From contig CAWEZI010000003.1 in assembly GCA_963813525.1 (NCBI GenBank), positions 434,001-498,000 on the forward strand: 64,000 nt of DNA, given 5' to 3'. Both the position numbers and the translations under genes were made by a program. Origin of the DNA: Bog-756 sp963813525. Its GTDB lineage: Bacteria; Actinomycetota; Acidimicrobiia; Acidimicrobiales; RAAP-2. Position 1 is the first letter of the stretch. Each line of letters opens with the position of its first letter. Positions 7,672-17,291 of the stretch are shown in pieces. The notes beneath the pieces are model-generated. The model made no database searches and was not told the DNA's origin. It saw nothing but the letters and a program-made list of their open reading frames with translations.

Positions 7672-8889
7672 ATGTCGGATGCAGCGCAGCCGTCCTCGAG
7701 ACCGTCGACGCCTGGGGAGCGCGGTCGTGGCGCGCCCATGAACATCACCGGCGTCGGCGCCGTCACCGGCTACGGATGGGGGAGGAAACACCTCTGGGAC
7801 GGTTTCCTCCTGGGCGAGAGTGCAGTGAAGCTGGTGGGGGGACTCGACGGCTTCGTCGACGGCGGCCAGGCCTACCTCTCCCTCATCGCCGACGGTGGCG
7901 ACCGCCGCGATGGGCCCAGCCGGTTCATGCGGGCGGCGCGCTTTGCCGCTCGCGAAGCCATCGCCGACGCTCTCGAGCGGGGATGGAAGCCAGGTCCGGT
8001 GGTTGGACTGGTCCACAGCATCGAGGCGGGAGATATCGAGACCTGGAGCAACTTCTACAAGTCGGGTGAGAGCAGGGTCCGGCCCAAGACATGGGTCAAC
8101 ATGCTGCCCTCGACGGTCATCTCCCAACTGATGAACGAGAACGACTTCCATGGACCCACCATGTCGGTGTCGGCCATGTGCGCATCGTCCAACGCTGCTC
8201 TGATCACGGCCAAATCGTGGCTCGACACCGGCATTGCTACCGACGTGATCCTGGTGGCCACCGACTTGTGCGGCGTGCCTCAGGTGCTCCGCGCCTTCAG
8301 CGACCTGGGCGCTGCCAAGTTGAGCCTGCCTCCCTTCGAGGCATGCCGGCCCTTCCAGGAAGGGAGCCGCGGATTCGTCGGGGGCGAGGCCGCGGTGTCG
8401 ATGGTTCTCTCCGGCAACGAAGCCGGTACCTACGCATCGGTACTCGGTGGGGCCATGACCATGGACGCGTCCAACCTGGTGGGCCTGGCCCCCGACCTCG
8501 AGGAGCTCTTCCGTTGCTTCCGTCTGGCCATGGACGCCGCCGGTACTTCGTTCGAGGATGTCGCCTACCTCAACGCCCACGGGTCGGGAACGGGCCGGGG
8601 CGACGGGGCCGAGGCCAGGGTTCTCGACGAGCTCATGCCCAACGCCCACGGGGTCTACTCGGTCAAGCCTCTGGTCGGGCACTGTCAGTCGGCCGCCGCC
8701 GCCGTCGAGATCATGGCCACCATCTACTCCTTCCAGACCGGTTTCGTCCCTGCCCCACCCCAGATGGCGCCCGGCCATCCCAAGTTGGTCGACGGGCGGA
8801 GCCCACGGGTACCGGGCCTGGTGGTCAAGTCCTCGATCGGTATGGGGGGCTACAACACCGCTGTCGTCATCCAGAATCCTTCCGACTGA
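7672..8889 (+). CDS. Stand-alone beta-ketoacyl synthase (KAS I/II-like thiolase fold)
   Basis: A 405-residue condensing enzyme with the complete Cys-His-His triad: C170 in SAMCASSN, H303 in NAHGSGTG, and K332/H337 in VKPLVGHCQSAAAAVE. This matches elongating FabF-like synthases, which condense malonyl-ACP with an acyl primer. Sequence between the motifs is divergent, the first 22 residues are a disordered Ser/Pro/Gly leader, and no acyl carrier protein or malonyl transferase gene is nearby. It may therefore make a specialised lipid or polyketide. The ATG at 7672 follows GAGGAG at seven-base spacing, which settles the start. The neighbours are degradative genes, so a link to them is not evident. 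Confidence 0.87.
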   Translation: MSDAAQPSSRPSTPGERGRGAPMNITGVGAVTGYGWGRKHLWDGFLLGESAVKLVGGLDGFVDGGQAYLSLIADGGDRRDGPSRFMRAARFAAREAIADALERGWKPGPVVGLVHSIEAGDIETWSNFYKSGESRVRPKTWVNMLPSTVISQLMNENDFHGPTMSVSAMCASSNAALITAKSWLDTGIATDVILVATDLCGVPQVLRAFSDLGAAKLSLPPFEACRPFQEGSRGFVGGEAAVSMVLSGNEAGTYASVLGGAMTMDASNLVGLAPDLEELFRCFRLAMDAAGTSFEDVAYLNAHGSGTGRGDGAEARVLDELMPNAHGVYSVKPLVGHCQSAAAAVEIMATIYSFQTGFVPAPPQMAPGHPKLVDGRSPRVPGLVVKSSIGMGGYNTAVVIQNPSD

Positions 8890-9114
8890 CGGTGCTCGGA
8901 ACCGATTCTGGATGAGTCGGGGCTGACTATGGACGGGATGGCAGCGACTCCGGACCACAGGTCGGATCCTGACTGGCACCTTGCGTCGTTCCGACCCTCT
9001 GGCGGGGGTGTGGCGCTCGGCCCCTGTAGGCTGGGATAACACCGGTCGGGATGCCTCTGCGAGCAGAGCCTGCCAGCTAAAGGTCGGCTCAGAACGCGCC
9101 GATATCTGGGGTCT

Positions 9115-12100
9115 ATGGCCACTGCGAGCAGCTTCGGCGATCGGGGCTCGAGGGTCTCCTTCGATCGGATCGAACTCGACGAGCGACCCCTGGGTGACCG
9201 CGCCTTTGAGCTTTCCGAGGGCGTCGAACTGGCCAGCACCGAGGTCCAGTCGGTGACCTGGGTGTACGACCAGCGGCGCGACACAGTCATGTGGTCGGCA
9301 CCGGTCGAACAGCTCTTCGGCTTCGAGGAGGGAGTCCGGGGCTTCACCGTGATTCGGGACGATGGACAGGGCGATCCGTGCGAGGTTCGATCCTCCGATG
9401 ACGCCGACGCCGACGCCGACTTCGTCTCCGGCCCCGACACCGGCGAGAAGCTCCTCGCTCCCATCCTGGCTCCCATCCGTCATGGCGTGGGCCTCTCCGA
9501 ATTCGACCTGCACGTCGACGTCCGTTGTCCGGACGGGGTCGTCCACAACGTGGTGGTGCGGGCTTCCCCCATGCCCATCGCCGACAACCCCATGGCCCCG
9601 TCGGCCGATGCCCGAAGCGGTACCGCCTTCGATGACGAGGGCGTGTTCTACGTCGGCGTGGCTGTGGACGTCACCGGCCAGCGCCGGTTCGAGAGGGAGC
9701 TGGGCGAGCTGGTCGACCGCTACCGTCTGCTGACCGAAGTCTCCCCCGACATCGTCTTCGTCCATCAGGACGGCCGCTTCGTCTATGGCAACCGGGCCAT
9801 GGGTCGCATGATCGGCGCCGAAACCGACGAGCAGTACGCCGAGGCCTTCGCCAAGTACTACGGCACGCTGATGACCGACTTCACCCATCCCGACGACATC
9901 GCCGATGTGGCCGGACGACTGGCCCAGCTCACCGAGCCCGGTCAGTTCTTCGAGCACGGCGAGGTTCGTTGGTTCCTACCCAGCGGCGAGATCAAGATGA
10001 TGGAGCTCACCAGCATTCGGACCACCTGGGCCGGCGAACCGGCCTACCAGGTCATCGCCCGCGACATGTCCGAGCGCCGGGCGGCCGAGGCCGCCAACCG
10101 TTACCGGGCCAGCCTGGTGGCCCACGTCTCCGACGCCATCATCGGTATCGACGCCGACGGCAAGATCGAGAGTTGGAACGAGGCCGCCGAAACCATCTAC
10201 GGCTGGACGGAGGAGGAGGTATCGGGGCTCTCGCTCGGTGCGGTTGTAACCGGCAACCGCACTGAGAGCGCCTCCGTACTCGAGCGCGGTCAGCGGGATC
10301 ACCGCCGGAAGGACGGATCCGAGGTCAGCGTCCTGGTATCGATCGACCCTCTCATCGACGATGCCACCCAACCCTCGGGATGGGTGGTCGTGTGCACCGA
10401 GCTCACCGACGCCCGGCAAGCCGAAGCCGGTCGGCGGGCGGCCGAGGAACGCTACGAGGCGGTGGTGGCGTCCCTGAGCGAGGGGATCGTTCTCTTCGAT
10501 CAGTACGGGAACGTGAGCGCCCACAACGAAGCGGCATCCCGCATCCTGGGCAGTCGTCTCTCCTCGGGAAGCGGTCACCAGATATTCACCGGCTCTTCCA
10601 TCGCCATCGAGGCCAATGGCCACCCGCTGTCAGCCGACACGTTCCCGCACGCCCAGACGTTGGTGACGGGCGAGTCGCAGGACGACGTCACCATCGGCGT
10701 GACCGACGGGACGGGCAAGCGTCAGTGGCTCTCACTCAGCTCGCGGTTGTTGTCGGGGGCGGGCCGCGAGGACGTACCCATGGTGGTCTGCTCGTTCACC
10801 GACGTCACCGATCGCAAGGCGGCCGAAGCCCAGCTGCACTGGCTGGCCTACCACGACTCCCTCACCGGCCTGGGCAACCGCTCGCTGTTCAACGACGAGC
10901 TCGAGCGCGAGCTGTTGGTTTCCATGCAACGGGGCACCAACCTGGCCGTCCTCTTCATCGACCTGGACCACTTCAAGCTGGTCAACGACTCCTTCGGCCA
11001 TGTGAGTGGCGACGAGGTCCTGCTGGCTCTGGCCCAGCGCTTCAAATCGGCCGTGCGCGGTGGGGACGTGGTCAGCCGGTTCTCCGGAGACGAGTTCGTC
11101 GTGTTGTGCCGCAACGTCCACGACGTCAACGTGGCTGTCAGCCTGGCCAACGAGTACTCCCGGCTGCTGGCCGACCCGGTCCAGCTGTCCACCGGTCGCA
11201 ACGTGGTCGTGACCTCCAGCGTCGGGGTGTCCTTCGTGATGCGCGGGCGCCAGTCGGCCCAGGACATCCTGCAACAGGCCGATGCGGCCATGTTCCAGGC
11301 CAAGGACAAGGGTCGGAGTCGGGTCGAGGTCTTCGACGAGTCGTTGCGGGCCAAGTCGGTGGCCCGCCTCGAGATCTATGACGACCTCCGGCACTCGATC
11401 GACCACAACGAGCTGGCTGTCCACTACCAGCCCATCGCCTCGGTGCACGACGACCGGATCGTGGCCATGGAAGCTCTGGTCCGGTGGCACCATCCGTCGA
11501 GAGGTCTCCTCGGGCCGATGGAGTTCATTCCCTTCGCGGAAGAGACCGACCTCATCTTCTCGCTGGGACGGTGGGTGCTGCGCGAGGCCTGTCAGACCAT
11601 GGCCACCTGGCGCCGCGATCTGGCCGGGGCCCAGGACGCCTACATCACGGTCAACCTCTCGGCCCACCAGCTTGGGGACCCGGATCTGCTGGACACCATC
11701 TCCTCGGCGCTCACCGATTCCGGGCTTCCACCCGAAGCGCTGGTCATGGAGGTCACCGAGAGCATGCTGATGAGCGACACCTCGGCCACCATCGCCATGC
11801 TCGGCGGCATCCACGAGATGGGCGTGGGTCTGGCTATCGACGATTTCGGCACCGGCTATTCGTCGCTGGCCCAGCTCAAGCGCTTCCCGGTCAAGATCCT
11901 CAAGATCGACAAGTCCTTCGTCGACGGGCTCGGCACCTTCGAGAACGACGAGGCCATCGTGGCCGCCATCGTCCAGTTGAGCAAGGCCCTCGGCCTGGTG
12001 GTCCTGGCGGAAGGGGTGGAGACCGAGCTCCAGCTGAAGCGGGTCACCGAGCTCGGGTGCGACCTCTACCAGGGGTACCTGATGTCGCGTCCGACCAGGG

Positions 12101-12162
12101 CCGATCGAGTCGATTTCAACAAGCACGTCTCCATCTCGACCGGAGCGGTCGAGCCCGACTGA
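9115..12162 (+). CDS. Multi-PAS GGDEF-EAL bifunctional cyclic di-GMP enzyme
   Basis: A 1015-residue signalling protein without obvious membrane segments. Four PAS/PAC-like sensor domains occupy roughly residues 35-210, 210-335, 335-450 and 450-575. The diguanylate cyclase domain follows with SGDEF at 657-661, an accepted variant of GGDEF. An RGGD inhibitory-site motif at 648-651 has the usual five-residue spacing. The EAL domain starts near 755, with EAL at 786-788, VNLSAHQL, LAIDDFGTGYSSL, LKIDKSF and LAEGVE, all consistent with phosphodiesterase activity. It can plausibly make and degrade c-di-GMP in response to PAS ligands. The gene is monocistronic and convergent with the thiolase gene. 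Confidence 0.93.
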   Translation: MATASSFGDRGSRVSFDRIELDERPLGDRAFELSEGVELASTEVQSVTWVYDQRRDTVMWSAPVEQLFGFEEGVRGFTVIRDDGQGDPCEVRSSDDADADADFVSGPDTGEKLLAPILAPIRHGVGLSEFDLHVDVRCPDGVVHNVVVRASPMPIADNPMAPSADARSGTAFDDEGVFYVGVAVDVTGQRRFERELGELVDRYRLLTEVSPDIVFVHQDGRFVYGNRAMGRMIGAETDEQYAEAFAKYYGTLMTDFTHPDDIADVAGRLAQLTEPGQFFEHGEVRWFLPSGEIKMMELTSIRTTWAGEPAYQVIARDMSERRAAEAANRYRASLVAHVSDAIIGIDADGKIESWNEAAETIYGWTEEEVSGLSLGAVVTGNRTESASVLERGQRDHRRKDGSEVSVLVSIDPLIDDATQPSGWVVVCTELTDARQAEAGRRAAEERYEAVVASLSEGIVLFDQYGNVSAHNEAASRILGSRLSSGSGHQIFTGSSIAIEANGHPLSADTFPHAQTLVTGESQDDVTIGVTDGTGKRQWLSLSSRLLSGAGREDVPMVVCSFTDVTDRKAAEAQLHWLAYHDSLTGLGNRSLFNDELERELLVSMQRGTNLAVLFIDLDHFKLVNDSFGHVSGDEVLLALAQRFKSAVRGGDVVSRFSGDEFVVLCRNVHDVNVAVSLANEYSRLLADPVQLSTGRNVVVTSSVGVSFVMRGRQSAQDILQQADAAMFQAKDKGRSRVEVFDESLRAKSVARLEIYDDLRHSIDHNELAVHYQPIASVHDDRIVAMEALVRWHHPSRGLLGPMEFIPFAEETDLIFSLGRWVLREACQTMATWRRDLAGAQDAYITVNLSAHQLGDPDLLDTISSALTDSGLPPEALVMEVTESMLMSDTSATIAMLGGIHEMGVGLAIDDFGTGYSSLAQLKRFPVKILKIDKSFVDGLGTFENDEAIVAAIVQLSKALGLVVLAEGVETELQLKRVTELGCDLYQGYLMSRPTRADRVDFNKHVSISTGAVEPD

Positions 12163-12214
12163 CCTCGTCGAACCCGGGGCAGTCCGGGGAGCGGGACGAA
12201 CTCGGACCGCCCGG

Positions 12215-13420
12215 TTAGCCGAGTCTCTCGATGATGGTGGCGTTGGCCTGGCCGCCGCCCTCGCACATGGTCTGCAGTCCGTAACGGGCGCCGGTGCGCT
12301 CCATCTCGTTGAGCAAGGTGGCCAGCAGTCGCGCCCCGGAAGCGCCTGTCGGGTGGCCGATGGCGATGGCCCCGCCGTTCACATTGACCTTGGCCATGTC
12401 CGGATGGTGTTCCTTCTCCCAGGCCAGCACCACCGAAGCGAAGGCCTCGTTGATCTCCACCAGATCGATGTCGTCCAGAGTGAGCTTGGACTTGGTCAGC
12501 ACCAGAGTGGTGGCCGGAATGGGTGCTGTCAGCATGATGACCGGGTCGTTGGCCGCCACCGCGAAGGTGTGGAAGCGGGCACGGGGCACGAGGCCACACT
12601 CGGCCGCCTTCTCCTCCGACATGATGAGTGCGGCGGCCGCCCCGTCGGATATCTGGGACGACGACGCCGCCGTGATCCTCCCGTTCTCGACGAAGGCCGG
12701 AGGCAATGAAGCCAGCTTCTCGTAACTGGAGCCGGCCCGGACCCCCTCGTCGGAGGAGAGCGGACCCTCGCCGGCCGGGTCCCCCTCGTCGCTTCCGGCC
12801 TCGGCCACCTTGTCCTGGATGTGGGCCCGGCGGGTAGCCAGGGGGACGATCTCCTTTTCGAACCGGCCCTCGGCGATGGCCCGGGCGGCCCGATCGTGGG
12901 ATTCGAGTGCGAACCGGTCCATCGCCTCACGGCTGATGTCCCAACGCTCTGCGATGGCTTCGGCCGCCAGGCCCTGGTGGATGAAGTCGAAGCGCTGGTG
13001 GACGACGGGCCCGTAGGCCTCGCCCGGCCCGTGTTCGGTGGTCGAGCCGATGGGCACACGGCTCATGGCCTCCACGCCGCCCCCGATGACCACGTCCATG
13101 GCCCCGGACATCACCGCCTGGGCGGCGAAATGGACGGCCTGCTGGGCCGAACCGCACTGGCGGTCGACCGTGGTCCCCGGCACCGTGTCGGGAAAGCCGG
13201 CGGCCAGCGCCGCGTTGCGCCCGATGTTCATGGCCTGCTCCCCCACCGTCATGGTGCAGCCGTAGACGACGTCCTCGACCAGGCCCGGATCGAGATCGTT
13301 CCGGGCCAGGAGGGCGATGAGCGGCTGTGCGGCCAGGTCCACGGCGTGCCAGCCGGACAGGCGACCGTTCCGCTTACCTACCGGAGTGCGGACCACGTCG
13401 ACGATCACTGCGTTCGGCAT
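12215..13420 (-). CDS. FadA6-like acetyl-CoA acyltransferase (thiolase)
   Basis: A 401-residue thiolase with all catalytic residues: nucleophile C89 in VDRQCGSAQQA, H356 in GGAIAIGHPTGASG, and C386 in LQTMCEGGGQAN. The wording around these sites, and the end TIIERLG, matches FadA6, which in mycobacteria finishes beta-oxidation of the ring C/D products. The thiolase would release acetyl-CoA or propionyl-CoA units from 3-ketoacyl-CoA. The ATG at 13420 starts the conserved PNAVIVDVVRTPVGK. The gene is divergent from an acyl-CoA dehydrogenase pair across a 90-base gap holding an inverted repeat at 13453-13479. Assignment to FadA6 rather than a generic thiolase rests on memory of that sequence and on context. 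Confidence 0.9.
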   Translation of the reverse strand: MPNAVIVDVVRTPVGKRNGRLSGWHAVDLAAQPLIALLARNDLDPGLVEDVVYGCTMTVGEQAMNIGRNAALAAGFPDTVPGTTVDRQCGSAQQAVHFAAQAVMSGAMDVVIGGGVEAMSRVPIGSTTEHGPGEAYGPVVHQRFDFIHQGLAAEAIAERWDISREAMDRFALESHDRAARAIAEGRFEKEIVPLATRRAHIQDKVAEAGSDEGDPAGEGPLSSDEGVRAGSSYEKLASLPPAFVENGRITAASSSQISDGAAAALIMSEEKAAECGLVPRARFHTFAVAANDPVIMLTAPIPATTLVLTKSKLTLDDIDLVEINEAFASVVLAWEKEHHPDMAKVNVNGGAIAIGHPTGASGARLLATLLNEMERTGARYGLQTMCEGGGQANATIIERLG

Positions 13421-13452
13421 GCTCCCATTGTGACCGATCGGGCCTGTTTGCC

Positions 13453-13479
13453 GGAAATCTGGCGGTGTGTCAGATTTCC
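13453..13479. promoter_or_regulatory. Inverted repeat between thiolase and acyl-CoA dehydrogenase genes
   Basis: Perfect nine-base arms GGAAATCTG (13453-13461) and CAGATTTCC (13471-13479) are separated by nine bases. The centre (13459-13473) matches CTGAC-N5-GTCAG with one mismatch (CTGGC). It sits about 33 bases from both divergent start codons, the position expected of a shared operator. Confidence 0.55.
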
Positions 13480-13510
13480 GTCGACGCCTCACGGCCCTTT
13501 CGACCCCACC

Positions 13511-14689
13511 ATGGACACCCCGATGGATCTGCGCGACACACCGGCCCAGGAGGCCTTCCGCCACGAGGCGCGCTCGTGGCTGGCCGGTCATGCCCCCGCC
13601 CCCGGTTCGCTCCCCTCCCTGGATACGGCCGAGGGGTTCGAGGCCCATCGTGGATGGGAACGGACCATGTACGAGGACCGGTGGTCGGTCGTCTCGTGGC
13701 CGGAGGAGTACGGCGGGCGGGGGTTGGGGATCCTCGAGTGGCTGATCTTCGAGGAGGAGTACTGGCGGGTCCGGGCCCCCTCCCGGGTGAGCCAGAACGG
13801 CGTGTTCCTGTTGGCCCCGACCCTGTTCGAATTCGGTTCCGAACAGCAGAAGGATCGTTTCCTGCCGGCCATGGCCGAGGGGGCGGAGATCTGGTGCCAG
13901 GGGTGGTCCGAGCCCGACGCCGGTAGCGACCTGGCCGGCATCCGCAGCCGGGCCGTGCGCGCTCCCGACGACGATGGGTGGCTGCTCAACGGCCAGAAGA
14001 CCTGGGCCTCGCGCGGCGCATTCGCCGAGTGGTGCTTCGGCCTGTTCCGTACCGATCCGGAAGCCGAGCGGCACCGTGGACTGACCTATTTCCTCATCGA
14101 GATGGCCAGCCCCGGGTTGACCGTCCGGCCCATCCCCCAGATCGACGGGGAGACCGGCTTCGCCGAAATATTCTTCGAAGAGGTGTTCGTCCCCGACACC
14201 CAGGTGCTCGGGGAGGTGGGCCGGGGCTGGAACGTAGCCATGGCCACCGCCGGGTCAGAACGCGGTCTGAGCCTGCGTAGTCCCGCCCGCTACACCGAGG
14301 CGGCCGGACGCCTGGTGGCTCTGTACAGCCAACGCCTGGCCGCCGATCCGCAGCGCACCGCCCGGCATGCCGACGCGGTGGCCCAGGCCTGGATGGACGC
14401 CGAGGCCTACCGACTCAACACCCTGTGGACGGCGACCCGGGTGATCGAGGGCGGAACGGTCGGGCCCGAGGCCAGTGCCAACAAGATCCACTGGTCCGAA
14501 ACCGACCTGGCCATCCACCGGACGGCGCTGGCCCTGCTCGGCCATGCGGCGGAGCTGTCCACCGACGCCACAGCTTCGCCGTGGTTGGACGGCTATCTCT
14601 TCGCCCTGGCCGGTCCTATCTACGCCGGCACCAACGAGATCCAGCGCAACGTGGTGGCCGAGCGCATGCTCGGTCTGCCGCGCGGCTGA
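13511..14689 (+). CDS. Acyl-CoA dehydrogenase, large/alpha-type FadE subunit
   Basis: A 392-residue flavoprotein with the acyl-CoA dehydrogenase signature CQGWSEPDAGSDLA (about 138-152), QKTWAS and a C-terminal YAGTNEIQRNVVAERMLG. The glutamate of MCAD's YEGT motif is alanine here. As in isovaleryl-CoA dehydrogenase and mycobacterial steroid FadEs, the base may instead be the glutamate in GSERGLSL (inference). The next gene is a smaller homologue, so an alpha2-beta2 enzyme is likely, introducing a double bond into a steroid-derived or branched acyl-CoA. The start may equally be the ATG at 13523, where the family's usual MDLRDTPAQ begins. Neither start has a clear ribosome site. Confidence 0.92.
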   Translation: MDTPMDLRDTPAQEAFRHEARSWLAGHAPAPGSLPSLDTAEGFEAHRGWERTMYEDRWSVVSWPEEYGGRGLGILEWLIFEEEYWRVRAPSRVSQNGVFLLAPTLFEFGSEQQKDRFLPAMAEGAEIWCQGWSEPDAGSDLAGIRSRAVRAPDDDGWLLNGQKTWASRGAFAEWCFGLFRTDPEAERHRGLTYFLIEMASPGLTVRPIPQIDGETGFAEIFFEEVFVPDTQVLGEVGRGWNVAMATAGSERGLSLRSPARYTEAAGRLVALYSQRLAADPQRTARHADAVAQAWMDAEAYRLNTLWTATRVIEGGTVGPEASANKIHWSETDLAIHRTALALLGHAAELSTDATASPWLDGYLFALAGPIYAGTNEIQRNVVAERMLGLPRG

Positions 14690-14706
14690 GGGACGTCGAG
14701 AAAGAC

Positions 14707-15777
14707 ATGCACTTCGCCTTCACTTCCGAGCAATGCCAATTTGGTGACGCCGTCCACCAGGTGTTGTCCAAGGAGTGCACGCCGGGCGACCTGCGGGCCG
14801 CTTTCGCATCGCCGTCGGCCCGCTCCGGGCGATGGGCCACCTTGGCCGAGATGGGTGTGGTCGGGCTCTGTGTACCCGAAGGCGACGGCGGTCTGGGGCT
14901 CGGGCTTCTCGATCTGGTCCTGATCTTGGAGGAGGCCGGCCGGGTGGCGCTGCCGGAACCGCTGGCTGACACGGCCGCCCTGGCCGCTCTCCTGTTGGCC
15001 GAGGTGCCTTCACCCGACCGGACCGCTGCCCTCCGGGAGGCCATCGCCTCCGGGCAGGTGGCGGCCTGCGTGGCCGAGGTGATCGTGGCCGGCGCAGTGA
15101 CCGCCACCGGGGCCGCCGCCGACGGTGTCCCGGTAGCCGGTTCCGACGGCGCTGATCTGCTCATCTTGGCCGCCCCGGTGGAGGACGGTTGGGATATCCA
15201 TGCGGTGCCGTCCGAAAGGGTGGTGGTCACCCCGGTCACATCGCTCGATCCCACCCGACGCATCGGTATCCCCGCATGGACGCCGGTGCCTGACACCTGC
15301 ATCGCGTCGGGACCGGCGGCTACGGCCGCTCTCACCCGAACCGCCGATCGAGGCGCCGTGGCCACCGCCGCCCAACTTCTGGGGCTGGCCGAACGGATGA
15401 TCGGTATGACCGCCGACTACGCCAAGGCGCGCCACCAATTCGGCAAGCCCATCGGCAGCTTCCAGGCCGTCAAGCACCTTCTGGCCGGGGCCCAGGTCGC
15501 ACTGGAGTTCGCCCGACCGACGGTCTATGCCGCCGCCTGGTCGCTCGACCAGGGCGAGTCCACCGCATCTCGAACGGCCTCCACAGCCAAGGCACTGGCC
15601 TCGGACGCGGCCACCGAGGCGGCCCGGGTGGCTCTCCAGGTGCACGGCGCCATCGGCTACACCTGGGAATGCGATCTGCACCTCTTCCTCAAGCGCACCT
15701 GGGCCCTGGCCGAGGCCTGGGGTTCGGCGGCGGATCACCGTATGGCCGTGCTCGACTCGTTGACTGCCTCGGCCTGA
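14707..15777 (+). CDS. Acyl-CoA dehydrogenase, small/beta-type FadE subunit
   Basis: A 356-residue acyl-CoA dehydrogenase-fold protein starting MHFAFTSEQCQFGD. It keeps the FAD-side motif RHQFGKPIGSFQAVKH (about 240-255) and VHGAIGYTWE near 320. The substrate-binding middle domain is short and poorly conserved, as in partner subunits of mycobacterial FadE heterotetramers. It starts 17 bases behind the preceding FadE gene, so the two are co-transcribed and probably co-assemble. A catalytic glutamate is not evident, which also suits a cofactor-binding partner role. What the pair oxidises is not visible; the neighbourhood suggests ring C/D-derived acyl-CoAs. Confidence 0.88.
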   Translation: MHFAFTSEQCQFGDAVHQVLSKECTPGDLRAAFASPSARSGRWATLAEMGVVGLCVPEGDGGLGLGLLDLVLILEEAGRVALPEPLADTAALAALLLAEVPSPDRTAALREAIASGQVAACVAEVIVAGAVTATGAAADGVPVAGSDGADLLILAAPVEDGWDIHAVPSERVVVTPVTSLDPTRRIGIPAWTPVPDTCIASGPAATAALTRTADRGAVATAAQLLGLAERMIGMTADYAKARHQFGKPIGSFQAVKHLLAGAQVALEFARPTVYAAAWSLDQGESTASRTASTAKALASDAATEAARVALQVHGAIGYTWECDLHLFLKRTWALAEAWGSAADHRMAVLDSLTASA

Positions 15778-15824
15778 CCCGCTCAGCTCGATCGCCCGGC
15801 CGCGCCTGCCCTGGCCCTCGGAGC

Positions 15825-17291
15825 TCAGGGAAGGGCGTAAGCGTAGATGGGCATGCCGTTGTACTGCATCGACTCGGAAGGCAGGTACGGGCCGTTGACG
15901 ACCACAGCCAGCGACCCCGATGGCGCCGGCCCGGCGTCGCCCTCGATGGTGATGATGGCGCCGTCCGGCCACGTCTGCATCACCACTCCGACGTGGAGCG
16001 AGGTGGCCGTCGAATAGGGGCTCGTCCCGTAGAGCACAGCGTCCCCGGGAGCCGGCGTCGCCGTCGGCGGGAGCACGCCCGTATGGCCGGCGGCCCAGTC
16101 GTAGATGGACCCGGTGAACGGGTACGAGGGGATGGGCACCCCGGCGTGCTCCCACACCCACGAGGCGAACAGCGCGCACCATTCCTCGCACGGGCCGTAG
16201 GGGTTGCAGAAACTGCCGCGATCGGGGTCGCTGTTGACCTGGCTGTCGGCTACCGACACGATGGCCGAGGCGGTGGCCGATGGCGTCGGATCCGGTGGGT
16301 TGGTGAAGCTGTAGTTCCACCCGTCGGGCTCGAGCAGCCAGTAACCCTGGTCGTTGGGAGTGAGAGCTATGGCCGCCACCGGCGGCACATCGGCCGGATT
16401 GCCCCCGTACCCTCCGGCCAGCGAGCCGTAGTAGTTGTTACCTCCGAAGCTGAGGATGGTCCCGTCGGTTTCGACCAGCAGGTAGCCGGTGTCCTGGGGA
16501 GAAGCCGCCATTCCTACAACCGCATCGTTGAGCGATTGGCCTCCTGCCGAGCCGCGGAAAGCAGCGTTCCCGAAGGAGAAGATGCCCCCGTCCGAAGCCA
16601 CCAGCCAGTACCCCTTGCCGCTGTGGGTGGCGGCCATACCGGTTACCGGGGCCACCAATGACGTCCCTCCCATCGAACCCTTGAAGGGAGCGTCCCCGAA
16701 GGCGAAGATGCCCCCGTCCGAGGCCACCAGCCAATAACCCTTCCCGTTGGGGGTGGCCGCCATACCCACGACGGGTTTGTTGAGACGGGTAGCTCCCATC
16801 GAGCCGTAGAACGCAGCATCCCCGAAGGCAAAGACGCCACCGTCCATGGCCGCCAGCCAGTAGCCCTTCCCGTCGGGGGTGGAGGCCATGGCCACGATCG
16901 GGCCCTGCAGTCGCGTGGCGCCGAGCGAGCCGTAGAAATGGGCGGCCCCCCAGGCGAACACGCCCCCGTCGGCCGAGGCGGTCCAGTAGCCCTGGTTGGA
17001 AGCTGTCGTAGCTGGGTCGGTGGCCATGGCCACCATCTCGGAGTTGAACGACCCGTTCGATGCCGGATCGATGGGCTGGGCGTTCCCATACCCGATGACC
17101 CCGCCGCTGGCGTAGACGTGTGGGTGGGCCACCGATCCGCTTGCGGTAGCGGCGGCCCCCGCCCCGGGTGCTGATGTCAACAGCAGAGCACACACCGCCG
17201 ACAAGCAAACCACCGCACCCAGAACCGCTCCCGGTGTTCGCCGGCCCGCCAACCGGCGACGCGTCAACGAGGTCTGGGCCGAGCCGTTCAT
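15825..17291 (-). CDS. Secreted protein: GYW-repeat propeller plus C-terminal CHAP hydrolase domain
   Basis: A 488-residue exported protein. An arginine-rich n-region and hydrophobic segment (about 20-47, ending AGAAATA) form a signal peptide. Residues about 55-340 hold six to seven copies of a 42-residue repeat of the type GYWLVASDGGIFAFGDA then FYGSMG, L-x-x-PVVGMAATP. The C-terminus (about 362-488) looks like a CHAP amidase/peptidase: C372 in CEEWCALFASWVW and H433 in SLHVGVV, with an acidic residue in TIEGD as the likely third member. CHAP enzymes cut peptidoglycan peptides or amides, so the repeat would position the enzyme at the wall. The same repeat appears in the genes at 32387 and 34098 with different partner domains. 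Confidence 0.85.
   Translation of the reverse strand: MNGSAQTSLTRRRLAGRRTPGAVLGAVVCLSAVCALLLTSAPGAGAAATASGSVAHPHVYASGGVIGYGNAQPIDPASNGSFNSEMVAMATDPATTASNQGYWTASADGGVFAWGAAHFYGSLGATRLQGPIVAMASTPDGKGYWLAAMDGGVFAFGDAAFYGSMGATRLNKPVVGMAATPNGKGYWLVASDGGIFAFGDAPFKGSMGGTSLVAPVTGMAATHSGKGYWLVASDGGIFSFGNAAFRGSAGGQSLNDAVVGMAASPQDTGYLLVETDGTILSFGGNNYYGSLAGGYGGNPADVPPVAAIALTPNDQGYWLLEPDGWNYSFTNPPDPTPSATASAIVSVADSQVNSDPDRGSFCNPYGPCEEWCALFASWVWEHAGVPIPSYPFTGSIYDWAAGHTGVLPPTATPAPGDAVLYGTSPYSTATSLHVGVVMQTWPDGAIITIEGDAGPAPSGSLAVVVNGPYLPSESMQYNGMPIYAYALP

Noticed and set aside
7633..9957. Very long open frame on the minus strand (774 codons)
   Set aside because: It runs antisense through the ketosynthase and the start of the GGDEF-EAL gene, both of which carry complete catalytic motifs. 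High GC produces such shadows.
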